A DNA stretch of 64,000 nucleotides from Acaryochloris sp. CCMEE 5410 (GTDB lineage Bacteria; Cyanobacteriota; Cyanobacteriia; Thermosynechococcales; Thermosynechococcaceae): assembly GCF_000238775.2 (NCBI RefSeq), contig NZ_AFEJ02000001.1, positions 3,534,001 to 3,598,000 on the forward strand, written 5' to 3'. Positions 34,805 through 43,482 of this stretch are shown piece by piece (position 1 is the stretch's first letter; every line of letters begins with the position of its first letter). A program made the position numbers and the translations under genes. The notes beneath the pieces were generated by a model. That model searched no databases. It was not told the origin of the DNA and saw nothing but the letters and a program-made list of their open reading frames with translations.

Positions 34805-35905
34805 TTAAAGGGATGCTGTTAGCTCTTGCATCAACTCAGCGATGGGAATGATCTGCTGAGCACGTCCGGCATTGGATCCAGCAAAAATTAAGCCATTTTC
34901 GACATCACCCTGAGAAGCCCTATCTAATGCCCTCACAATGCAGTAGGTCTCTTGGGTATCTCGACAGCGGCAAACATGCAAACAACTGGTCAGACAACGC
35001 TTCTCTAAATCAGGAGAATTGGCTATTGCTCGTTCAGCAAAAGAATTTCGCAACGCTCGTCCCGGCATTCCTACGGGACTAGGCACTAAGACTACATCTT
35101 CAGGGTGAGCGTGAAGGTGAAACTCTTTGTAGCGGCGATCGGCATCGCATTCATTAGTGGTAATAAACCGCGTTCCCATCTGAACGCCACTGGCTCCCAA
35201 CGCCAGCATCCAGTCAATATCCGTTCGGTCCCAGACACCGCCCGCAGCAATTACGGGAATCTCTTCACTAATTTCCGCTTGGAGATAATTTGTAAGTTCA
35301 GGAATCACCTGTTTCGCGGCTAAGCGAGGGCTATTGAGATCTTCTAGTTTGGCCCCGAGGTGCCCCCCTGCCGTCTGGGGATTTTCGACAATGAAAGCAT
35401 CGGGTAGGCGGTGATGTTGGCGCTGCCACTTTTGACAGATCAGTCTAGCGGCTCGTGTAGTGGACACAATTGGCACCAGCGCTACTTCGGGATGAGCCTG
35501 GGTATAGGCAGGCAATCCGAGGGGCAAGCCTGCGCCCGCAATAATTAAATTGGCTCCATGTTCAATGGCGGTACGAACCAGGGTCTCGTAATCCTGGGCA
35601 GCGACCATGATGTTGATGCCAATGATGCCCGCTGGGCTGAGGGAGCGGGCAAGGTTTAATTCGTCAATAAGGGCCAATCGATTAGCTTCGAAAAATTGTT
35701 CCCTTCTGTTGCGTCCCGCTTTCTGGCTGGGGTCAAAGTAGGGGGAGTTTAGTCCTAAACCCACTGCGGAGATAATGCCGATACCACCTGCATTGGCAAC
35801 AGCAGCGGCCAGTTTAGCCCCAGAGATACGGATTCCCATCCCTCCTTGAATAATGGGATAGCGAGCTGTATATTGACCAATACGAAGGGGGGGAAGTGTA
35901 TTCAT
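34805..35905 (-). CDS. Nitronate monooxygenase-like flavin enzyme
   Basis: A 366-residue TIM-barrel FMN protein of the 2-nitropropane dioxygenase/YrpB family: PIIQGGMGIRISGAKLAAAVANAGGIG, then IGINIMVA, GAGLPLGLP, VENPQTAGGHLG, PVIAAGGVW and GASGVQMGTRFITT. The C-terminal region has a Cys cluster (CLTSCLHVCRC) before GLIFAGSNAGRA, a variant typical of anaerobic or ferredoxin-linked members and possibly binding an Fe-S cluster. I chose ATG 35905 (GGAAAAAGAC upstream) over 35917. A 112-bp gap follows the NrdG-like gene on the same strand. It may detoxify nitronates or act in lipid chemistry. Confidence 0.8.
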   Translation of the reverse strand: MNTLPPLRIGQYTARYPIIQGGMGIRISGAKLAAAVANAGGIGIISAVGLGLNSPYFDPSQKAGRNRREQFFEANRLALIDELNLARSLSPAGIIGINIMVAAQDYETLVRTAIEHGANLIIAGAGLPLGLPAYTQAHPEVALVPIVSTTRAARLICQKWQRQHHRLPDAFIVENPQTAGGHLGAKLEDLNSPRLAAKQVIPELTNYLQAEISEEIPVIAAGGVWDRTDIDWMLALGASGVQMGTRFITTNECDADRRYKEFHLHAHPEDVVLVPSPVGMPGRALRNSFAERAIANSPDLEKRCLTSCLHVCRCRDTQETYCIVRALDRASQGDVENGLIFAGSNAGRAQQIIPIAELMQELTASL

Positions 35906-36017
35906 GTCTTTTTCCAAATCAGTTTAGAAGTAAGTGCGTCGTTTCTAGGGTTGGAACCTGCATTTGAACGAATCGAGAGTGAGATTCCCGTTACCAGAGA
36001 TTCTGTCAGGATATTAA

Positions 36018-36647
36018 TTAAGGTCCGAGTAACTGGCCGTGGTACCCCGTAAAGGTTCGGCTCCCGTCTGGTTGAATATGAATCTCAAGTTGGTCACTCG
36101 CCCAAGTGATTTTGTCTTGGAAAGATGGATTGAAGATATGGACCTGCTGATTGCTGGAAGCAACAGGAGAATTAGGAGAGTGAATTTTTAGGGCTTCTAC
36201 ATATGGGCCATCAATGAGGATATCCAACTGGTCCAGCAGATTTTGGGCACCAACGGGTGCAGAGTCTGCTCGCAACTGAGCCAGCGTAAATCCTGTAAAT
36301 GACATCACATTTAACCCAGCAGCTTTAACCTGATGAGCCAATTCAGTGAGGGCAGGAGCTTGCCAGAAAGGCTCTCCACCAGAAAAAGTGACGCCTTCAT
36401 GGCGCGGATTGCTGAGAATCTTCTGGGCCAAAGTTTTCACATCAATTAACTGGTTAATTTCAAACGACCATGAGTCAGGGTTGAAACAACCAGGACAGGC
36501 CCGATGGCACCCTTGCATCCAGACAACAGCTCGACAGCCGGGACCATTCACTTCCGATTCATCAACATATCCCATGATGTTCAGATATCCGGGAGGAATA
36601 TCCAAGAGATCTAATGATGGCAGGTTATTCAGAGTATTCATTGGCAT
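36018..36647 (-). CDS. NrdG-like radical SAM activating enzyme
   Basis: A 209-residue radical SAM protein with motif CHRACPGCFNP (CxxxCxxC, about 46-56), the SAM-binding FSGGEPFWQ (about 88-96) and IDGPYVEAL. This matches activases of class III ribonucleotide reductase and related four-domain-less activases. No nrdD-type glycyl-radical reductase is in this window; the only glycyl-radical enzyme, PflB, has its own PflA. So the target may be encoded elsewhere. Start could be 36647 or ATG 36641. It fits an anaerobic theme. Confidence 0.78.
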   Translation of the reverse strand: MPMNTLNNLPSLDLLDIPPGYLNIMGYVDESEVNGPGCRAVVWMQGCHRACPGCFNPDSWSFEINQLIDVKTLAQKILSNPRHEGVTFSGGEPFWQAPALTELAHQVKAAGLNVMSFTGFTLAQLRADSAPVGAQNLLDQLDILIDGPYVEALKIHSPNSPVASSNQQVHIFNPSFQDKITWASDQLEIHIQPDGSRTFTGYHGQLLGP

Positions 36648-36690
36648 TGATCTTGAGTAGATGATTACTAATGAGAATTGAGAAACAGCT

Positions 36691-37229
36691 TTAGGCGTAG
36701 CTCAATACCCGCCCCATAACGGCAAAAGATTTGAGAAAGGGACCAACCATGCGAGGATCTTTGATCATTGAGGCATAATCGCCCACCTCAAACTTGAGCT
36801 TGCCGCTCATATAGACCATGCTCAGCCCTATCATGTTTAAACCCTTGGCTTGCCATTTTTGCCAGTCCGCTGGGTTGGCCCGCAAGTCCCAGTTCAGAGT
36901 TTGATCGGTATAGGAACCAGCTGCGATCGCTCGTCCATTTTCAATGGTCAACACCCCTTTGGGTGTGGGCGCATCCTTAAATCCATAAGCGATTGTGGAA
37001 TTAAAATAGACCTTATCGGAAATAAAATGGGTGAGAATAACTTCAAACGTCTATGTCGTAAGTCTTTGAGGTCGATTTTTATTCAAAAATAAAACGCTTT
37101 CCCAGTAAGGTTTTCAGCTATTTCCGATAAGGTCTCATGAATGGTTGCTAAGGCATCCGCCAATTCGGGTTCAGCATTCCACTGATTGAGATAAGTTTGC
37201 ATCCACGCAGGAGAAAAAAGTTCAATCAT
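36691..37229 (-). pseudogene. SCP2-type sterol-carrier-like protein split by a MITE
   Basis: The frame starts at ATG 37229 (MIELFSPAWMQTYLNQW), reaches LATIH, is interrupted at about 37136-37007 by a 128-130 bp palindromic insert, and resumes FNSTIAYGFKDAP, ending at 36691 with NWDLRANPADWQKW and MIKDPRMVGPF. Without the insert it would be about 135 residues, the normal length of this cyanobacterial SCP2-like family. The insert brings stop codons, so only a 5' peptide of about 45 residues plus a possible internal-start C-terminal peptide (TTG/GTG near 36954) can be made. Family members bind lipids; no role is claimed. Confidence 0.8.
37007..37136. mobile_element. MITE-like palindromic element, about 130 bp
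   Basis: Terminal inverted repeats AGACCTTATCGGAAAT (37008-37023) and its exact reverse complement (37120-37135), 16 bp. The interior has no coding sequence. AT flanks both sides in the way expected for a 2-bp target duplication: removing element plus one AT restores the SCP2 codons CAT TTT AAT. Confidence 0.8.
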
Positions 37230-37285
37230 GGGTCAACCTCTCTTTCAAAACAGTTTCAAAAGTTCAGTTCAGTACTTGCGCCCCT

Positions 37286-37822
37286 TTAGCTTTGGGTCGC
37301 AACAGTGTGCCATTCTTGAATCGCCTCCGGCGAGATATCAAGGGCTACAACAGAGCCATCGGTAGTCGGCAAAGAGAGCTGTACCGGAACTACGTCAGAG
37401 AGCTGAGGCAAAATCGGCTGCAAGTTATACTGACCGATATTGGGACTGGTAGGGGTACCGGTATCGATCTCTTGGGAAACATCTACGGCGGTGAACGTTT
37501 GGCCCATAGAGGTTGCGATCGCCAGCAGATGAGGATGTTCTAGTTCCACCTCACCGGGGAACCCCACCAGCCGCAGGTTTAGGGTGACTGCGCCGTTGGG
37601 ACGGATGCGCTTGAATGCGATCGCCTGCCAGCTCATCCCATTCCGATCTTTGAGAGTCTGGCGAGACTGGTAGAGCATTTGGTTTGTGCTCTCTTCCTGC
37701 TGTGTAATCATAGCCGCAGCGGGTGGGGTTGCAAATCGTCCCATACCAAACAGGAACAATAGGACCAAAGCTCCTAATAGTAGAAGCCAAGAAAATGATT
37801 GACGAATATGGCACCAAATCAT
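37286..37822 (-). CDS. DUF3122 family protein, membrane-anchored or exported
   Basis: A 178-residue protein with an N-terminal hydrophobic helix (about 9-28) serving as signal or anchor, then the DUF3122 region: AAMITQQEESTNQMLYQSRQTLKD, SWQAIAFKRI, LRLVGFPG (about 85-92), and a beta-rich tail. The family is mainly cyanobacterial with unknown function. AAGGAG lies before the ATG. It follows the MBL/reductase pair on the same strand with a 78-bp gap. Confidence 0.78.
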   Translation of the reverse strand: MIWCHIRQSFSWLLLLGALVLLFLFGMGRFATPPAAAMITQQEESTNQMLYQSRQTLKDRNGMSWQAIAFKRIRPNGAVTLNLRLVGFPGEVELEHPHLLAIATSMGQTFTAVDVSQEIDTGTPTSPNIGQYNLQPILPQLSDVVPVQLSLPTTDGSVVALDISPEAIQEWHTVATQS

Positions 37823-37900
37823 CGTGATTCTCCTTAAGCAATACTGGTCTAGCTCAACGACGATGAAGTCGGGCTAGGCATCTTGAGAACATATCGAACG

Positions 37901-39070
37901 CTATGTCATTTGAAGACTAACTTTGACGCCAAGTCTGTTGATATCTTTAAAAAACTGCTTGGGTTCAACGAGGTTCGCCTGAAACCATAAGCCAGGATGT
38001 CGAACACTTCCGTTTAAATACTGCAGCAGACAGGCCACCACAGGAATTGCGGTTAACACATACGCATCATCATGGGCTAGCCTCATCTGGATGCTTCTAT
38101 TCTGTCCAGCTTGCAAGCCTTGCCCCTCTAACTGAATGACCGCGCCAAAAGGAGGCTTGCTGAAATTTCTAAGACTCCAGACAAACAATGTCTTCATCAG
38201 TGTCTTCGCCTTTTCTTTGAATACTCTCAAGACAGCCAAGTTTATCGGGATAATGATGTAGTCTGTCATCCAGTTGAATCCTGAGATGTAAAATCCAGTT
38301 TCGCTCAAAGACGGAATAGAATCTGGCAGAGACTTTAGTTCTTCTAAATACATGGGGAGGCAATATCGTTCACCGAAGCGCTCACCAAAATTGAATTTCG
38401 GAAATTTATTCATCTTCATTTCCACCCACTCCCTATTTTTCAAGATCGTCGAATTGAAGTTCATCATTTCATCCACCAATTCAAAGGTCGTGGACTCTGA
38501 GAATAATAATGTTTGCCAATCTAATTGAAAGGCGGCACTGACGTTCGCGACCTCTAGGGCATCCAATTGTGTAGCTGCATACCGCACCATCGCAGCCGGA
38601 ACACCCGGATGAAAGCCACCATCGGTCATAAAGCATCTGCCTTTTTTAGCTATTTCTTCGCGGGAAGCGTTAAGTACAGCTAACTTTGTCGGGGAAGAAA
38701 GCTGTAAATCTAGATAGTCGATGACTGTATCAAGCGCTGTCCTCACAAGATTGTGGGTATACGCCATCGTGCTGGATGCGACAACCACTAGGTTTACACC
38801 AGCGAATGCTACTGCTAAGCTCTTCGGGTCAGCCGCATCAACTTGTTGACTGGAAACACGATCTGTATGGAATTCGTGATTTAAGTCAGCGGCTGATCGC
38901 TGCGCTCGACTTAGATCTCTGCCCGCCAGGATCAGTTTTAAATTGCTCTCTTGTAACAGCAATCTAGCGATTAAGAGGCCAGTGTTTCCATAGCCTCCCA
39001 GAATGATTATTTTTGTTTCCATCTTCAAATCCGATTGTGATGCCAAAGGAACGGATTCACGCCATACCAT
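37901..39070 (-). CDS. Saccharopine dehydrogenase-like NAD(P) protein
   Basis: A 389-residue protein with an N-terminal Rossmann fold (KIIILGGYGNTGLLIARLLL, about 18-38) and the saccharopine-reductase/trans-acting enoyl reductase layout (AGVNLVVVASSTMAYTHNLVRTALD, then a long catalytic-like domain). The substrate is unknown. The ATG at 39070 overlaps the stop of the MBL gene (TAATG), suggesting translational coupling; an internal ATG at 39022 just before the Rossmann strand is the alternative. A hydrophobic patch near 265-285 may touch membrane. Probably co-functional with the MBL protein upstream. Confidence 0.72.
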   Translation of the reverse strand: MVWRESVPLASQSDLKMETKIIILGGYGNTGLLIARLLLQESNLKLILAGRDLSRAQRSAADLNHEFHTDRVSSQQVDAADPKSLAVAFAGVNLVVVASSTMAYTHNLVRTALDTVIDYLDLQLSSPTKLAVLNASREEIAKKGRCFMTDGGFHPGVPAAMVRYAATQLDALEVANVSAAFQLDWQTLLFSESTTFELVDEMMNFNSTILKNREWVEMKMNKFPKFNFGERFGERYCLPMYLEELKSLPDSIPSLSETGFYISGFNWMTDYIIIPINLAVLRVFKEKAKTLMKTLFVWSLRNFSKPPFGAVIQLEGQGLQAGQNRSIQMRLAHDDAYVLTAIPVVACLLQYLNGSVRHPGLWFQANLVEPKQFFKDINRLGVKVSLQMT

Positions 39071-39804
39071 TAATAGTTAAATAGCTGACCCAGCTTTACA
39101 TAAGTTGCTTGAGAATCTAGGGACCGATCTTTACTGTGATCGTGCATGAACTGCTCTATTGGAAACGGCTGTCCATGTCCGGGGTAAACCGTATTAATCG
39201 GTAAGCTGTCTAGCTTTTTGACACTGGTATGGGCCGCTCCAGGATCATCAACAATGGTCCAAAGCTCAGGTTTGTCTGTATTGCCGAGTAAATCACCGCA
39301 AAACAGGTCGCCAGTCGACATTAAGACACCGATAGATCCCTTTGAATGGCCGGGAAGATGAATGGCTTCAGCATCTAGCCCATATTCAGATAGAGTGGAT
39401 CGATCTTCTAGGTATAGATCGGGCGTGAATTGATCTGCTTTGTGTAGACCGAAAAACAATCTAAATAGAACTTTAATGAGTAGATTAGGATTTTTACGAT
39501 TCCAGAACATATCGCCGCGTTCGACCATACCGACATCGTCAGCGTGCATAGTGATTGGTGCATCAAATTTCTGACGGAGATATGCCGCATTACCGCAGTG
39601 GTCAATGTCACCATGAGTGAGAATAATCAGCTTTAGGCTGCCAATCTGACAATTTGCCTGTTCGAGAGCATCTTCAATAGCTTGCCGCTGATTTGGCATT
39701 CCCGTATCGATCAAAATATACCCATCATCAGTTTCAATTAGATAGCAGTTGACAGTGATGTTAAACGCAAAGGATGTTGCAATGGTTTGAATGGGTGCAG
39801 TCAT
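39070..39804 (-). CDS. Metallo-beta-lactamase-fold hydrolase
   Basis: A 244-residue MBL-fold protein with LTHGDIDHCGN (about 61-71), later HLPGHSKGSIGV, GDLLGN and YPGHGQP. The motif is HxDxDH, with Asp in place of the second His of the standard HxHxDH, as in one large MBL subgroup, so metal binding may be altered. Relatives hydrolyse thioesters, lactones or persulfides, but I cannot choose. GGGAG is seen before ATG. Its stop overlaps the next gene's start. Not closely like ETHE1-type persulfide dioxygenases. Confidence 0.8.
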   Translation of the reverse strand: MTAPIQTIATSFAFNITVNCYLIETDDGYILIDTGMPNQRQAIEDALEQANCQIGSLKLIILTHGDIDHCGNAAYLRQKFDAPITMHADDVGMVERGDMFWNRKNPNLLIKVLFRLFFGLHKADQFTPDLYLEDRSTLSEYGLDAEAIHLPGHSKGSIGVLMSTGDLFCGDLLGNTDKPELWTIVDDPGAAHTSVKKLDSLPINTVYPGHGQPFPIEQFMHDHSKDRSLDSQATYVKLGQLFNY

Positions 39805-39886
39805 CTTTTTCTCCCGCTTTTGAGTGATTTAGACTCTCGTTCTCATTGGGTAGACCGAGTAAAAATTGAGTTGCGAATTGCCCCCA

Positions 39887-41233
39887 TTAGCTCACTTGCA
39901 GGGCTGTACCGTTTTGCAGTGACGGACTGGGATTGATGATGACGCTATCCTTCCTCTCCAATCCTGAATAGACTTCCACTGTTTTGCCCTGAATCTGACC
40001 CGTGGTAATGGGCTGAAACTGAGCCTGCTGGTCTACAACTTTGAACACTCCCGTGACTCCAAATTGTTTGACTAGCGCATCTTCAGGAATCATGAGGCCC
40101 TGGCGTGAAGCCGTATCTTGACTAGCAATGGACCCCATCTGCAACCGACCAAACATCCCTGGCAGCAAGTCTTGGGTCGTCTTCAAGGCAACCTTAACGG
40201 TAAAATTCCGAGATCTCGGATCGGCAGCAGGGATGATTTGGCTAATGCGACCTGCGATCTGGCGATTGAGTGCATCGATTTGGACTGAGACGGATTGGCC
40301 CCGTTGAATCTGGCCTACTAGAGATTCAGGGACATCAACGCTCAACCTCAAGTTTCCACTCCGTTCCAACTTCACAATCGATTCGCCGGGACCCGCCATT
40401 GCCCCCACCTCGGTGTACTTATGCGTGATTACACCCGCGAAGGGAGCTATCACCGTGCCATAGTCAAGGTTGGCTTGAGTTTGCTTAACTTCGGCCTGGG
40501 CTTGTTCAACTTGGGCTTGAGCCTGACGGATTTGAGCTTGGGCCTGAACCACTGCAGCTTGGGCTTGCTTCACCGTCGTGCTAGATTGAGTCAGTCCTGC
40601 TTTTGCTTGACTGATGCGGGCCCGAATCATTGACAAGCGGGTATTCGCTTCATCTAGACGAGACTGACTGACGGCTCCCTCGCGTCGCAGCATAGCCATC
40701 CTTTTTTGATGGAGTTGGGCATCCGCGAGTTCGGCTTGCGCTTCGGTCAGCTGGGCTTGAGCCTCTTGAACACGGGCCTGGGCCTGATTTTTTTGAGCTA
40801 GGGTAGCCAGTTTCGCTGAGTGGGCAATACTGACGGCTGATTGAGCTTGAGGAATCGCGGCAATGGCTTGCTGCTGTTGGGCTTGAATATCGCGGACGTC
40901 GATTTCAGCGATCCGTTGTCCCGCTTGAACGACATCACCTTCACGTACCGTCAGTTGACGAATTTGGCCCATCACTCGACTGGTGAGGGTGACGGCTTCA
41001 GCCGATTCAACGGTGCCCGTGAGGGTCCGATCTGTAGCTATCGGTTGCCGAGTTGCGATCGCAGTCTTCACGACCATCGGCGAAGGCGCAGCAACCGTCG
41101 GCGTCTCTCGGGATAGACGTAGATTAAAAACCCACCAGGCTGCCCCACTGGATACCGCTAATAGCAATGCTAAAGCGCTCCAGCGTGGAAGTCTCGGCCA
41201 CGCCCCTATTCTTTGAGTCAAAACATCGATCAC
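39887..41233 (-). CDS. RND/MFP periplasmic adaptor (HlyD family)
   Basis: A 448-residue membrane-fusion protein. N-terminal anchor helix at about 19-37, a lipoyl half-motif (VMGQIRQLTVREGDVVQAGQ), a long alpha-helical hairpin rich in Gln/Ala (about 105-255, with many QAQA repeats), a second lipoyl half with YGTVIAPFAGVITHKYTEVG, and beta-barrel domains. It would bridge an inner-membrane RND pump to an outer-membrane channel. No pump is adjacent; the only one in the window is at 19190-22456. GTG start with GGAGTC upstream. No TolC gene is seen. Confidence 0.85.
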   Translation of the reverse strand: MIDVLTQRIGAWPRLPRWSALALLLAVSSGAAWWVFNLRLSRETPTVAAPSPMVVKTAIATRQPIATDRTLTGTVESAEAVTLTSRVMGQIRQLTVREGDVVQAGQRIAEIDVRDIQAQQQQAIAAIPQAQSAVSIAHSAKLATLAQKNQAQARVQEAQAQLTEAQAELADAQLHQKRMAMLRREGAVSQSRLDEANTRLSMIRARISQAKAGLTQSSTTVKQAQAAVVQAQAQIRQAQAQVEQAQAEVKQTQANLDYGTVIAPFAGVITHKYTEVGAMAGPGESIVKLERSGNLRLSVDVPESLVGQIQRGQSVSVQIDALNRQIAGRISQIIPAADPRSRNFTVKVALKTTQDLLPGMFGRLQMGSIASQDTASRQGLMIPEDALVKQFGVTGVFKVVDQQAQFQPITTGQIQGKTVEVYSGLERKDSVIINPSPSLQNGTALQVS

Positions 41234-41397
41234 AATGACTCCATACCCTCCATATCAGCAGTATTGGTAAAAAATCCGCCTTTCTTAGATTCTGAGATAG
41301 CGCCAGAAATCAAAAGCATAAAGCGCTAGCTCGCTGAGTAAGTTGATCCATCCCAGGGGAATCAACATGCATGCCTGTTGAAAGAGCGCGCCAGCCC

Positions 41398-42708
41398 TCA
41401 GTGGCTCAGGACGTCCTCGCGTACCGGGTCAGGTTCCGTCGAAGGAACGGCCTCTAACAAAGACAAACCCGCGGCCCGAAGCCCCAAGCGTTCAAACCAA
41501 GGGACGGCAGCTCCCCAACGCATTTTGGCTAGAAAATAGCGTTCAAATGCTGTTTTCAACCAACCCACCCAACGCCCCCCTAGGGTAATGGCGCGGCGTC
41601 GCTGGCCTGTTTCTGGATCGGGCAACACGGGGTCGGCCAAAAAGAGTAATCCTGTATCTCCAAAGTCTGCAAAGCAGATGGCTTCCAAGGTGGGGGTAAC
41701 AGGCTGATCTGAGATGGCCCCTAAGGCCAGGGCAATATTGTGAGCCACTGCCATCCCCATTGCTTCAACCATTTGTCCAGTTTTTGGCACTCCGATTGCA
41801 ATCGGAGTGACCTCTGGTGGAGCCAATTGAGTGACGACACCTGCACTAAACACTGAGGGAAAAACAGGATGCTGATAGGTGGGCAATACGGGCAGAAACC
41901 CCTTGGCATCCCCTAACCCCACTGTCTCACGAACAAAGCCAGGTCCTCGAAACGAAGGCAGCAACATAGCGTACTGGAAGGGCACCGCATCGCCATTGGC
42001 CAGAATAATCTTCTTGGGTGTGACGGAGTCGATAGCGGTATTCTCCAAAACTGCCACGTCTCTGGCCGCCATCAACTCCGTCACGAGCTGGCTAGAATTT
42101 GCCATGCCGCCAATCCCCAAATGCCCCGCATAGGGTTCCGGCGTCACAAATGTAAGGGAAACTTGATCCCGCAACCCTTGCTGGCGAAGGGTGTAATCGG
42201 CCAATAAGGCAAACTCATAGGCAGGACCAAAACAGCTTGCCCCCGGCACTGCCCCCACCACTAAAGGACCCGGATTCTGTAAAAAATTTTGCCAAGCACT
42301 GTTGGCCATTAAAGCATGGTGAGGATTGCAAACCGACTGGGTAAAGCCCTGCTCTGGTCCCAGGCCGGATACCGTATCCAAGGCTAACTCAGCTCCGGTG
42401 GCAATGACGACGTAGTCATAGACCAAAGACTGAGAATCTGTATAAACAGTTTGAGTCCGAGGATTCAGGTTAACCACCGCTTCAGGGAGCCATCTTATTC
42501 CCTGTTGAATCACCAACTCTTCCAGTTCTAACTGAATCTTGGCCAGGGGAGTCAACCCCAGCGCGACCCAAGGGAGGGATGGAATAAATGTGAATTTAGA
42601 GGTATTGGAGATCAGGGTAATTTGGTGCTGGCTAGGTAACAGGTACCTCAACTCATAGGCAGTCGGTAATCCTGCCAATCCTGCTCCAATGACAACAATA
42701 TGAGCCAT
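41398..42708 (-). CDS. Sulfide:quinone oxidoreductase-like flavoprotein (SQR2)
   Basis: A 436-residue FAD enzyme, start ATG 42708 (GAGAGG upstream). FAD motif HIVVIGAGLAGLPTAYEL, then FIPSLPWVALG and YDYVVIATGAEL. Three Cys are placed as in bacterial SQR: QSVCNPHHA (about 128), PGASCFGPAYEFA (about 160) and AICFADFGD (about 352). A C-terminal amphipathic region follows (FERYFLAKM). It should oxidise sulfide and reduce plastoquinone. It differs from SQR1 in type, so the window has two non-redundant SQRs. It diverges from the DUF2892-Rieske-rhodanese-psbA genes over a shared control region. Confidence 0.8.
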   Translation of the reverse strand: MAHIVVIGAGLAGLPTAYELRYLLPSQHQITLISNTSKFTFIPSLPWVALGLTPLAKIQLELEELVIQQGIRWLPEAVVNLNPRTQTVYTDSQSLVYDYVVIATGAELALDTVSGLGPEQGFTQSVCNPHHALMANSAWQNFLQNPGPLVVGAVPGASCFGPAYEFALLADYTLRQQGLRDQVSLTFVTPEPYAGHLGIGGMANSSQLVTELMAARDVAVLENTAIDSVTPKKIILANGDAVPFQYAMLLPSFRGPGFVRETVGLGDAKGFLPVLPTYQHPVFPSVFSAGVVTQLAPPEVTPIAIGVPKTGQMVEAMGMAVAHNIALALGAISDQPVTPTLEAICFADFGDTGLLFLADPVLPDPETGQRRRAITLGGRWVGWLKTAFERYFLAKMRWGAAVPWFERLGLRAAGLSLLEAVPSTEPDPVREDVLSH

Positions 42709-42908
42709 ATATAAGCCTCTCAAAGGTCAGTCTGAAAAGGATTTCAATTAATTAAGTTGCACAGGTTGAAGGGGGCTAGCCTCCTTCTAAATCTCCATAG
42801 GCTTGCAGCAAGCTGGTTGTACTAGATAGGTCACTGCAAGCAGCACTTGAGATAAAACAAGACCTGAGCTTTGATATTAAGCATTCGATTTAAGCTGATC
42901 TTCAATAT

Positions 42909-42921
42909 ATAACTAAATAAC
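42909..42921. promoter_or_regulatory. ATAAC direct repeat (weak ArsR-type box)
   Basis: ATAAC-TAA-ATAAC, the same direct-repeat spacing as before arsR. It lies about 200 bp upstream of SQR2. Weaker than the others because no inverted arm is clear. Confidence 0.35.
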
Positions 42922-43169
42922 AATATAGTCAAATTTACTTTCATCAAGCCATTCCTACTTGCAGCATCAACTCCGCTTTCACCAGAGGATGCTGTTGATG
43001 ACCCTACAGAAGACTGATCTAGATTTAGAGAGGTCTTGAAGGTCATAAAAGATACGCTTAGAGAATTTTCTTTGGTCCAAACAGCCGCCAAATACAACGT
43101 CTAAACCGCTCAATAAAGAATAGAGCTAGTAAGACTTACAGGATGTTATTCAAAAAATATATTGCCTTA

Positions 43170-43185
43170 ATTACTGTATAGTTAT
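43170..43185. promoter_or_regulatory. ArsR-type box before DUF2892/Rieske/psbA operon
   Basis: ATTACTGTATAGTTAT: arm TAGTTAT is identical to the RND-pump box arm and the opposite arm matches at 5 of 7. It lies 55 bp before the first start codon of the operon. Confidence 0.5.
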
Positions 43186-43188
43186 ATA

Positions 43189-43202
43189 TTGATTAATATC
43201 AT
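43189..43202. promoter_or_regulatory. FNR-like box TTGATTAATATCAT
   Basis: Matches TTGAT-N4-ATCAA at 9 of 10 defined bases and sits next to the ArsR-type box, 38 bp from the DUF2892 start. If both are real, the operon is under dual control. Confidence 0.45.
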
Positions 43203-43239
43203 CTTACTTCTCACTCTACAAATCTAGGAGGCAAAAAAG

Positions 43240-43452
43240 ATGACCAAAAATCAGGGTCTAATGGATCGCCTGTTTCGAATAGGTTTGGGTGGATTACTAC
43301 TTTATTTAGGATTAGGCACCTATAGCGGCTTAACCCTCGGTATGGGGTTAGCGATCGCAGCCGCAATTCCAACCTTTACCGCCCTACTGGGGTTCTGTCC
43401 GATTTATCGATTGTTGGGGATTCACACTAATGCTCGTCAACTTTTCCGATAA
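43240..43452 (+). CDS. DUF2892 (YgaP-like) small membrane protein
   Basis: A 70-residue protein with two predicted membrane helices (about 15-30 and 34-55) and the DUF2892 features RLFRIGLGGLLLYLG and GFCPIYRLLGI. DUF2892 is also the membrane tail of YgaP-type rhodaneses and occurs in sulfur and persulfide operons. A strong AGGAGG lies before the ATG. First gene of a plus-strand run (DUF2892, Rieske-DUF442, rhodanese, psbA) with gaps of 30, 51 and 34 bp. The rhodanese here is separate; together they could reconstitute a YgaP-like unit (inference). Confidence 0.85.
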   Translation: MTKNQGLMDRLFRIGLGGLLLYLGLGTYSGLTLGMGLAIAAAIPTFTALLGFCPIYRLLGIHTNARQLFR

Positions 43453-43482
43453 CTCTGCCCACCCTCAGCTCGGAGAATCTCT

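Larger units (their letters stand above)
42709..43239. other. Divergent control region between SQR2 and the Rieske/psbA operon
   Basis: About 530 bases with no convincing gene. It holds two ATAAC/GTTAT-type boxes (42909-42921 and 43170-43185) and an FNR-like box (43189-43202), the densest cluster of putative operators in the window. Confidence 0.55.

Noticed and set aside
39070-39804. ETHE1-type persulfide dioxygenase
   Set aside because: The motif is HGDxDH rather than HxHxDH and the typical ETHE1 length and C-terminal features are not evident; only the MBL fold is supported.
42831-43097. An 88-codon minus-strand frame in the SQR2/Rieske intergenic region
   Set aside because: Low-complexity composition, no RBS and it covers putative operator sequences.
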